Shown here: in pieces, positions 20,792 to 27,142 of the stretch
Position numbering within the stretch: position 1 is the first letter of the stretch
Layout of the letters: each line of letters opens with the position of its first letter
Source: Pseudomonadaceae bacterium
GTDB taxonomy: Bacteria; Pseudomonadota; Gammaproteobacteria; Pseudomonadales; Pseudomonadaceae
Direction: 5' to 3'
Length of the DNA: 35,608 nt
Assembly (NCBI GenBank): GCA_007692485.1
Contig: REBY01000085.1
Location: 1-35,608, forward strand
Made by a program: the position numbers and the translations under genes
Notes under the pieces: model-generated
The model's input: only the letters and a program-made list of their open reading frames with translations
Database searches by the model: none
What the model was told of the DNA's origin: nothing

Positions 20792-21127
20792 TTACACCAG
20801 CCAGACTTGACCTGCCCGGACGGTGCAGGCTAGCTGGCGCAGATACTCGCCGCTACAGGGGCCGGAGACACATTCGCCGCTGTCTGGCAAAAACAGTGCG
20901 CCATGGGTGGCGCACTGGATCAGCTTTCCCGAGCTGTCGAGAAAGTTATCCGGCGTCCATTCCAGCGGAATACCCCGGTGCGGGCAGCGGTTTTCGTAAA
21001 CAAACACCTGATGTCCCTGGCGCACAGCGAATAGCTTCTGGCCCTGGTAAAGGATGCCTTTGCTGCCCGGGTCGCTGAGTTCATCCAGGTGGCAGAGTGG
21101 CGTTGAAGTGGGGTTGTCCGTCATCAT
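20792..21127 (-). CDS. Rieske [2Fe-2S] domain protein
   Basis: A 111-residue single-domain Rieske protein. The cluster ligands are visible as CPHRG (residues 48-52) and CATHGALF (residues 72-79), i.e. C-x-H and C-x2-H. There is no membrane anchor or oxygenase domain, so it is a small soluble ferredoxin-like electron carrier or an assembly factor with unknown partner. It ends 11 bases from the convergent sfsA and is divergent from phuU over 57 bp. Two adjacent ATG codons could start it (21127 or 21124). Confidence 0.88.
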   Translation of the reverse strand: MMTDNPTSTPLCHLDELSDPGSKGILYQGQKLFAVRQGHQVFVYENRCPHRGIPLEWTPDNFLDSSGKLIQCATHGALFLPDSGECVSGPCSGEYLRQLACTVRAGQVWLV

Positions 21128-21184
21128 AGGCAGATTATCCCTTTGCCGGCTGGTTAAGGCCAGTGGCTCATTGAAGGATTTTGC

Positions 21185-22222
21185 ATGTTTGCAAGCTCAC
21201 GGTTGCGCCTGCTTGTCATGACTTTGTTGTCATTGTTGCTGGTAACCAGCTTTATTCTTTCGCTGACTCTGGGGGCGGTAGCTATCCACCCGCTGGATAC
21301 GTTGCGTGCAGTTGCAGGCTGGGGTGAGGTGGCTTCGGAAACCCGGCTGATTATCGAGCAGATCCGCTTGCCGCGCAGTCTGTTGGCTGTGCTGATTGGC
21401 GCTACCTTGGCGTTAACGGGGGCGGTGATGCAGGGCTTGTTTCGCAACCCGCTGGCTGACCCGGGACTGATCGGGGTGTCCAGCGGGGCTGCTTTGGGGG
21501 CAGCCCTGGCAATTGTATTCAGTGGGTGGCTTTTCACTAGTTTACCCGCGTCCTGGCAAGCCTATGGCACTGTCTTGGGCGCCTTTACCGGTGGAGTTCT
21601 GACAACGTTGCTGGTTTATCGTTTGGGGCAGACGGCCCAAGGTACATCAGTGGCCAGCATGCTGTTGGCGGGCATAGCAATTACCGCGATCAGTGGTGCG
21701 GTGATCGGCTTGCTGGGCTATCTAGCGGACGATACTACTTTGCGTAATCTGACTTTCTGGAATATGGGTAGTCTGGCAGGTGCCAGCCCGGTGAAAGTAG
21801 TGGTGCTGGTTGTTTGCTGCAGTCTGGTTTGGTGGCGATTGCCGCGGCAGGCACGAGCGCTCAATGCTCTTTTGCTCGGTGAGTCTGAAGCGCGGCATCT
21901 GGGTATTCAGGTTGAGCGGGTCAAGCGCGAGCTGATTCTGCTGACGGCTTTGGGGGTAGGTGCCTGCGTGGCTATGGCCGGTTTGATTGGTTTTGTTGGC
22001 CTGGTGGTTCCCCATCTGGTCCGCCTGATGCTTGGTGCTGATCACCGGCGGGTGATTCCGGCGGCCATGCTTTTGGGGGCTGCCTTGCTGTTGATTGCCG
22101 ATGTGGTGGCGCGACTGGTGATTGCGCCGGCGGAGCTGCCAATAGGGATTCTCACGGCCTTGCTGGGTGCGCCCTTCTTCCTGCTGTTGCTGATGAACGC
22201 ACAGCGTCGGGGAGGTCTGTAA
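21185..22222 (+). CDS. phuU: FecCD-family ABC permease (heme/iron-type, PhuU-like)
   Basis: A 345-residue inner-membrane permease with about ten hydrophobic segments. FecCD hallmarks are QIRLPRSLLAVLIGATLALTGAVMQG...RNPLADPGLIGVSSGAA near residue 60-105 and GLIGFVGLVVPHLVRL near 265, the latter being the ATPase coupling helix. It would move heme or a siderophore through the inner membrane. AAGGA lies six bases upstream of the ATG. It overlaps phuV by one base. The PhuU assignment rests on the order U-V-W-prrF-cbpA; the sequence alone would also allow a hydroxamate or B12-type permease. Confidence 0.85.
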   Translation: MFASSRLRLLVMTLLSLLLVTSFILSLTLGAVAIHPLDTLRAVAGWGEVASETRLIIEQIRLPRSLLAVLIGATLALTGAVMQGLFRNPLADPGLIGVSSGAALGAALAIVFSGWLFTSLPASWQAYGTVLGAFTGGVLTTLLVYRLGQTAQGTSVASMLLAGIAITAISGAVIGLLGYLADDTTLRNLTFWNMGSLAGASPVKVVVLVVCCSLVWWRLPRQARALNALLLGESEARHLGIQVERVKRELILLTALGVGACVAMAGLIGFVGLVVPHLVRLMLGADHRRVIPAAMLLGAALLLIADVVARLVIAPAELPIGILTALLGAPFFLLLLMNAQRRGGL

Positions 22223-22983
22223 TGTTGCGTGCCGAGAACCTGGCTTGCGCCCGTGGTGGTTGCGTCATCCTCAGTGAGATTGACTTCACCCTCGCAGCCG
22301 GTGAAGTCGTAGCGGTGCTGGGTAACAATGGGGCGGGGAAGAGTACGCTGCTGGCAACGCTTACCGGCGAGCTGAGCGCCAGTGCGGGGCAGGTATGGCT
22401 GGGTGACCAGGCGTTGTCTGGCTGGGCGGATGATGAACGCGCACGTCACCTGGCAGTATTGCCGCAACATTCGACCCTGGCTTTTCCTTTTGTTGCTGAA
22501 GAGGTGGTTGCCATGGGCCGGCTGCCCCACGGCAGTGGCTGGCAGCGTGATCACGAGATCATTGTCGAGGCGATGCAGGCTGCGGATATCAGCCATTTGC
22601 GCGGGCGCAATTACCTGACGCTATCCGGTGGTGAGCGTCAGCGGGTCCATCTGGCGCGGGTGCTGGCGCAGGTCTGGCAGCAGCCAGGTGCTTGCTTGCT
22701 GCTCGACGAGCCAACCGCGTCACTGGATCTTGCCCATCAACAGGTAACTCTGGGGCAAGCACGGGATTTTGCTGCCAGCGGCGGTTCGGTTCTGGTTATC
22801 CTGCATGACCTGAATCTGGCTGCGCGTTATGCTGATCGGATTATGTTGTTGCATCGCGGGCAAATGGCGGCGCTGGGCAAGCCTTGGGACGTGCTGCAGG
22901 CAGAGCGTATTGCCGATATTTTTGGTGTGCAGGTGCAGGTTGAGCGCCATCCACAGCAAGATTGCCCGCTGATCATTATCTGA
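22222..22983 (+). CDS. phuV: Heme ABC transporter ATP-binding protein (PhuV/HmuV-like)
   Basis: A 253-residue ATPase with Walker A GNNGAGKST (residues 35-43), the signature LSGGERQRVHLARVLAQ near 135, Walker B CLLLDEPTASLDL near 158, and the switch histidine in VILHDLNLAA. The signature-region wording is typical of HmuV proteins. It begins within the phuU stop codon (TAATG), so the two are translationally coupled and form one transporter. phuW follows after 22 bases. Confidence 0.88.
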   Translation: MLRAENLACARGGCVILSEIDFTLAAGEVVAVLGNNGAGKSTLLATLTGELSASAGQVWLGDQALSGWADDERARHLAVLPQHSTLAFPFVAEEVVAMGRLPHGSGWQRDHEIIVEAMQAADISHLRGRNYLTLSGGERQRVHLARVLAQVWQQPGACLLLDEPTASLDLAHQQVTLGQARDFAASGGSVLVILHDLNLAARYADRIMLLHRGQMAALGKPWDVLQAERIADIFGVQVQVERHPQQDCPLIII

Positions 22984-23005
22984 CCCTGGTTGGAGGGGCT
23001 AGTCT

Positions 23006-23863
23006 ATGCGCGTGCTCGTTGTCTCGTGGCTGCTTATGTGGCTGCCGTTGCCGGTAATGGCTCTGCCTGACTGGCAAAGTCCGGAGGGCCTGGATGCCGA
23101 GCATTTGGGACAAGTCCTGAATACGCGAACGGGTGAATGGGTTGGGGCAGAGCAGTTGGTAGCGGCTTTGGCCGATCAGCCTGCTGTGCTGCTGGGTGAA
23201 AAGCATGACAACCCCGATCATCAAGCTTTGCAATTATGGCTGTTGCAGGCACTCCAGTCCGAGCGTGAGCAAGCCAGCCTGGTGATGGAAATGCTGCGCA
23301 GTGAACAACAGTTGCAGCTGGATCAATGGCAGGGGCAGCCTTTGCCCGACGATCCAGCGTTACCGGAAAAGCTGGGTTGGCAAGGCTGGGACTGGTCGGC
23401 CTACGGTGAGCTGGTGCGCTGGGGCTTGACCTATCCGGAGCGCCTGCTGGCCAGCAACCTGAGTCGAGACGAGATTCAGGCTGCCTACCATGAGCCTGAG
23501 CGGCTGGATACATCGCGCTATAGCCCGGAAGCTCGCGAAGAATTGGGCAGGGTCATGCAACGCTCACATTGTGACAAGCTGCCGGAAGAGCGCCTGCCAG
23601 CTATGTTGGCGATTCAGCAGGCGCGTGACCAGCGCATGGCGTCGGTGCTCAGTGCTGCTGATACGCCTGGGCTGCTGGTAGCGGGTGCCTTTCATGTCCG
23701 CAAGGATCTGGGCGTACCACTGCATTGGCCGGCCGCCGTGGCTGAGCCGGTTGTGGTCATGCTGGTTGAAGCGGGTAGTGATCTGCCACATGCTGATCAG
23801 GCCGATTGGGTGTGGTTGACTGCCGCTCAGCCGGAGCAGGATTACTGCGCACAATTGCGTTGA
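23006..23863 (+). CDS. phuW: ChaN-like heme-associated protein (PhuW)
   Basis: A 285-residue exported protein: signal peptide MRVLVVSWLLMWLPLPVMA, then a ChaN/Tiki-fold domain with LLGEKHDNPDHQALQL near residue 65 and GLLVAGAFHVRKDLGVPLHW near 225. ChaN proteins bind heme and are often encoded in heme-uptake loci. No cysteine follows the signal peptide, so it is periplasmic and not a lipoprotein. TGGAGGGG precedes the ATG. It closes the phuUVW cluster; the small RNA gene downstream is on the other strand. Confidence 0.8.
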   Translation: MRVLVVSWLLMWLPLPVMALPDWQSPEGLDAEHLGQVLNTRTGEWVGAEQLVAALADQPAVLLGEKHDNPDHQALQLWLLQALQSEREQASLVMEMLRSEQQLQLDQWQGQPLPDDPALPEKLGWQGWDWSAYGELVRWGLTYPERLLASNLSRDEIQAAYHEPERLDTSRYSPEAREELGRVMQRSHCDKLPEERLPAMLAIQQARDQRMASVLSAADTPGLLVAGAFHVRKDLGVPLHWPAAVAEPVVVMLVEAGSDLPHADQADWVWLTAAQPEQDYCAQLR

Positions 23864-23908
23864 GTGGGTGGGGCAGTTTCTGCTTAAGCGTGGAGCATTG
23901 TGCTGGGC

Positions 23909-23937
23909 AAAAAAGAGCCCGCTGCAAGCAGCGGGCT
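23909..23937 (-). terminator. Intrinsic terminator of the PrrF-like RNA
   Basis: On the minus strand AGCCCGCTGC pairs perfectly with GCAGCGGGCT (23916-23937), followed by C and six T's (complement of 23909-23914). On the plus strand no T-run follows, so it would not stop phuW transcription efficiently. Confidence 0.9.
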
Positions 23938-24046
23938 TAATCCGTGATTAGCCTGATGAGGAGATAACGACTGTCAACGACAGGGCGTTATCGAAAATAC
24001 TGAAGGAGACTTCAAGTATTTCCAGACCGACTTGCGTCGGCCTTGT
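23909..24046 (-). ncRNA. prrF: PrrF-type Fur-regulated small RNA
   Basis: Between phuW and cbpA, where P. aeruginosa has prrF1/prrF2, the minus strand shows a full sRNA gene: Fur box over a TTGACA/TATTAT promoter, a start near 24046, two hairpins (23995-24021 and 23963-23992) and a strong intrinsic terminator. The body contains two CTCCT segments (complements of 24004-24008 and 23959-23963) that could pair with ribosome binding sites of target mRNAs. In the family these RNAs repress iron-containing proteins such as SodB when iron is low. About 138 nt long. Only one copy is present, unlike the tandem pair of P. aeruginosa. Identity rests on architecture and synteny, not on an alignment. Confidence 0.8.
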
Positions 24047-24051
24047 TGCTA

Positions 24052-24079
24052 ATAATAATGATTATCATTTCTATGTCAA
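24052..24079 (-). promoter_or_regulatory. Fur box over the prrF promoter
   Basis: Positions 24054-24072 match the 19-base Fur consensus at 14 positions. On the minus strand the -35 TTGACA (24074-24079) and -10 TATTAT (24052-24057) are 16 bases apart, with the Fur box covering the spacer and reaching the -10. Fe-loaded Fur would block RNA polymerase; iron starvation would release it. Confidence 0.85.
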
Positions 24080-24095
24080 CCCCAGGAACAACTTT

Positions 24096-24890
24096 TTAAC
24101 CCGCTTTTTGTTTCAGCTGGGTCAATTCCTTGTTCATCAGGTCAATACGCCGCGCCATGCTCTCGATCAAGCTATGGGCAATTCGCGGGTTGCTCTGCAT
24201 CAGAGCGAGAAATTGCTCTTTCGGGATCATCATCACTGTAGTGGGAGCGCTGGCGATAACCGTCGCCGAGCGTTTCTCACGGGTGAATAACGCCATGGCG
24301 CCGAAAATCTCGTCCTTTTGCACATCGCCCACCTTGATCCCTTCAACGAAGGCTTCGGCATGCCCCTCGGTGATGATGAACACGTGGTCGGCATCTTCGC
24401 CCTGGCGGATCAGCTCGGCGCCGGCATCAAAATGCTGGAAGCCGGTAACCGGGCGAACTTCAACGGGTTTGTTGTGGGCCAGCGCATCGGACATCAAGGC
24501 AGCCTGGCCAAGAATGTACTGCGTAAAGAGCTCTTGCCGCTGGCTGTTGCCATGGATGTGTTTGAACAGGCTGTCACGCTCGTAGGGCACCAGCACCAAG
24601 GGCTCTTCGCTGAGATAGGTGCAGGGCGCGGCATTCAAGCCTTGGCGCAAACCAATCAGATCACCTTCTTGCAGGTAGAAAAGAGGTTTGCCATCAATCA
24701 GCGCATGCAGCAGGCCGCCTTTGAGTAAATACAGATGGCGTTGACCGATATGCTCATACAGGTCATCCACTGGCCCGAGCTCGACTACGTTGCCACAAGG
24801 CTCCAGCCCTTCAAGTAGGCGCTCGGGGATGGACTGCAGCGTGTTGATGAGTTTTTCCGCGTAAGCGGGCTGGTCACCGATCAGGTACAT
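24096..24890 (-). CDS. cbpA: Cyclic nucleotide-binding protein CbpA
   Basis: A 264-residue protein with two cNMP-binding domains: a degenerate N-terminal one (LEPCGNVVELG...YLLKGGLLHALIDGKPLFYLQEGDLIG, about 30-90) and a recognisable C-terminal one (FDAGAELIRQGEDADHVFIITEG, then IFGAMALFTREKRSATVIA, about 150-225). It ends in a coiled-coil tail rich in Lys and Gln. In P. aeruginosa the counterpart binds cAMP, depends on Vfr and goes to the cell pole. Here the usual Glu of the phosphate cassette (FGE) is Ala. Start ATG 24890 was chosen because AAGGA lies nine bases upstream; ATG 24899 would sit against it. Its stop lies 17 bases before the prrF -35, with no terminator between. Confidence 0.85.
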   Translation of the reverse strand: MYLIGDQPAYAEKLINTLQSIPERLLEGLEPCGNVVELGPVDDLYEHIGQRHLYLLKGGLLHALIDGKPLFYLQEGDLIGLRQGLNAAPCTYLSEEPLVLVPYERDSLFKHIHGNSQRQELFTQYILGQAALMSDALAHNKPVEVRPVTGFQHFDAGAELIRQGEDADHVFIITEGHAEAFVEGIKVGDVQKDEIFGAMALFTREKRSATVIASAPTTVMMIPKEQFLALMQSNPRIAHSLIESMARRIDLMNKELTQLKQKAG

Positions 24891-25030
24891 GAGGCACATT
24901 CCTTTTGTTCGATCCGAAGCCATCAGTAATGCACGAGATTGACGGCAACCACAGTTATAGCTCACAACATATAGTGCGCGAAGGAAACTGGCAACAGAGG
25001 CTCAGACTCAGCTGACCGGGCTTTACCGGA

Positions 25031-25318
25031 TCAGCGCTGAATTCGCTGTGGTTGTCCGCGTTCAGCCAGCTCGAGCTGCTGCACCAGACGCATCTTGTAA
25101 TCCGCGTCCAGGTCGTTCCAGTGCACATTCTGAAGTGCCCCAGCAATGGCAAACAGTAATGAACGCGATGCGCGAAAGCCCCGGTTACGGACGTGCAGGT
25201 ATGCACCGACCGGCCCGAGTTGGCGCAGCTGTTCTGTATTGTGAATGCCGCTGGCATGGAGCCACTGGGCAGAGGTCTTGCCCAGGTTGCGCAGGGTCAG
25301 TAATTCATCCTGATTCAT
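25031..25318 (-). CDS. TfoX/Sxy C-terminal-domain protein
   Basis: A 95-residue protein matching the C-terminal domain of TfoX/Sxy competence regulators: LRNLGKTSAQWLHASGI (helix-hairpin-helix-like) followed by LRQLGPVGAYLHVRNRGF. The TfoX N-terminal domain is absent, so this is the stand-alone form, common in proteobacteria and of unknown function; a role in competence should not be assumed. ATG 25318 follows GGGGTGG; a GTG at 25324 is possible. It is upstream of cbpA on the same strand with a 140 bp gap. Confidence 0.75.
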   Translation of the reverse strand: MNQDELLTLRNLGKTSAQWLHASGIHNTEQLRQLGPVGAYLHVRNRGFRASRSLLFAIAGALQNVHWNDLDADYKMRLVQQLELAERGQPQRIQR

Positions 25319-25461
25319 TGCCACCCCGCTAGGCAGGGGGCAGTCACCAGCTGAGCTGATGGCCTAAAAAGTTTTCTTTGCATGGTCTCGGGCTTTTTCT
25401 TATTGGTTCCCAAGTTCAGTGTAGACCCCGCCTGCGCAAAGGTACAGGCGGGCGTGTGGGG

Positions 25462-27009
25462 TTACAGGCGCTGACGAATCGCAGCGACGCATTGGGCAAT
25501 GGCATCAGGCTCGGCGGTTGCGACTGTCAGGCAATGTTGTTGTTCTTCGCTGCTGAGCGGCTCAAGACTGTCGAGCTGGTGACGCACCACGGTAATGTCG
25601 GCGTCCGAAGGATCGCTGGCCGAGCTCTGGCGCTGCTGCAGCCAGCGCTCGATGTCAGCCAGCGGTGCATCACAATGCAAGATGAGACAGGCGGCACCCT
25701 GGTTTTCAATGGCCTGACCAATTAGCTCGCGCTGCTGTTGCTTGAGGTGGGTGGCGTCGACGATCAACGCATACCCGGCGGCCAATACGTGTTCGCTCAG
25801 GCTGGCCAAGCGCTGATAGGTTTGCTGGCTGCGCTCCTGGCTATACAAGCCGGCATCGAGAGTGCCGGCCCCGGCTTTGCCAAATAGTCGCTTGCGTTCG
25901 ATATCAGAGCGCAGGCGAATGGCGCCGAGTTTTTCAACTAACGCCAGGGACAGGGTGCTTTTACCGCTACCGGACACGCCGTGGGTGAGCATGCCAATGC
26001 GCGGGGGGATCTCGGTGTAGGTTTCCGCAAGATTGGCATAACTATGGTAACGGGCCAGCACTTGCTCGCGTTCACTGGCACTGACGTTGTCCTGGGTCAG
26101 TCGGAGTAGAGCGACTTTGGCGCGGACCATGGCGCGGAAGGCCTTGTAGTAATTCAGCACCTGCAGGCCGGCATAGTCTCCGGTGTGTTCCAGGTAAGCA
26201 TTCACAAATCGGTTGGCTAGTGCATGCAAACCACGGTCTTCAAGATCCATGGCCATAAAGGCAACATCGCTCATAACATCAATCCAACGGAAGGCTTCAT
26301 TGAACTCAATGCAGTCAAACAGGGTCACTTGTCCGTCGACCAGAGTGACATTGTCCAGATAAATGTCGCCGTGGCACTCACGAACAAAGCCTTCTGCCTT
26401 GCGCTGGGCCAGTTGTGGTTGCAGGCGTTTATGGGTGGCATGGGCCCACTGTTCGAGCTGCTCAAGCTGAGTCAGGTCATCCGGGTCATCGACCAGGCTG
26501 CGAATGTGGGTAAAGTTTTCCGCTACCGGCAGGTGCAAGGCGTCCGGTTCGCCCCAGGGCGAGTCCGGGCTGGCGCGTTCGATCCGTTGATGGAAGTCGG
26601 CCAGGCAGGCGGCCAGTTCATCAATATGGTCTGTGGTCAGTTGCCCGGCGGTTTGCAGGTTGCCGAGCAGATCCTGTTGACGGAATTGACGGGTTTTGAC
26701 CATGTATTCGATGATCTCGCCGTCGCCAGTCAGGTTTGGCTTCTCGGCCGAGCCATAGACGGGCACCAGGTCAAGGTAGAGATCGGGGGCCAGGCGGCGG
26801 TTAAGGCGCAACTCTTCGGCACAGAAGTGCGCCCGTTGTTCCAGGCTGGAGTAGTCGAGAAAGCCGAAATTTACTGGCTTCTTGATTTTGTATACATAGT
26901 CACCGGTCAGCAGCACCCATGATATGTGGGTTTCCATCAGGGTAAACCCGGAGATGGGGTGATCAAACAGGGCTGGGTTTTGCAGGGCGTTCAGCAGCGT
27001 AGTGCTCAC
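25462..27009 (-). CDS. APH-like kinase / P-loop ATPase fusion protein
   Basis: A 515-residue two-domain protein. The N-terminal part (about 1-330) is an aminoglycoside-phosphotransferase-like kinase: KIKKPVNFGFLDYSS (nucleotide lysine), catalytic loop ECHGDIYLDNV near 215, and FDCIEFNEAFRWIDVMSDVAF. The C-terminal part (about 340-515) is a P-loop kinase with Walker A GVSGSGKST, similar to gluconate-kinase or zeta-toxin-like folds. The family is widespread in pseudomonads next to mrcB but its substrate is unknown. I take the GTG at 27009 as start: AAGGA lies six bases upstream, and the longer frame to 27081 would reach into the mrcB promoter region. It is divergent from mrcB. Confidence 0.82.
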   Translation of the reverse strand: MSTTLLNALQNPALFDHPISGFTLMETHISWVLLTGDYVYKIKKPVNFGFLDYSSLEQRAHFCAEELRLNRRLAPDLYLDLVPVYGSAEKPNLTGDGEIIEYMVKTRQFRQQDLLGNLQTAGQLTTDHIDELAACLADFHQRIERASPDSPWGEPDALHLPVAENFTHIRSLVDDPDDLTQLEQLEQWAHATHKRLQPQLAQRKAEGFVRECHGDIYLDNVTLVDGQVTLFDCIEFNEAFRWIDVMSDVAFMAMDLEDRGLHALANRFVNAYLEHTGDYAGLQVLNYYKAFRAMVRAKVALLRLTQDNVSASEREQVLARYHSYANLAETYTEIPPRIGMLTHGVSGSGKSTLSLALVEKLGAIRLRSDIERKRLFGKAGAGTLDAGLYSQERSQQTYQRLASLSEHVLAAGYALIVDATHLKQQQRELIGQAIENQGAACLILHCDAPLADIERWLQQRQSSASDPSDADITVVRHQLDSLEPLSSEEQQHCLTVATAEPDAIAQCVAAIRQRL

Positions 27010-27142
27010 GGGATGTCCTTGGTCAGAATAACTGAGAAAAAGCGTGTTGACCGCGCCAAGTGCGGGCCAAGCCGGTAACATAGAGAGTAACAGATTCGTG
27101 GCGGCAGGCAGAACGCAGCCCAGGGGAAATCAAGAGCAGGTT

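Noticed and set aside
23864-24095. Second prrF copy or PrrH heme-responsive read-through RNA
   Set aside because: Only one Fur box and one terminator fit into the gap.
24890-24912. Crc/Hfq motif at the cbpA ribosome binding site (AACAAAAGG)
   Set aside because: Only one incomplete AAnAAnAA unit; too weak alone.
24890-24980. Vfr/CRP site upstream of cbpA
   Set aside because: Only one half-site (TTGTGAGC, complement of 24960-24967) is seen; the partner half does not match the consensus.
27047-27081. Sigma-70 promoter TTGACC/TAACAT for mrcB
   Set aside because: The spacer would be 23 bases, too long for a functional pair.
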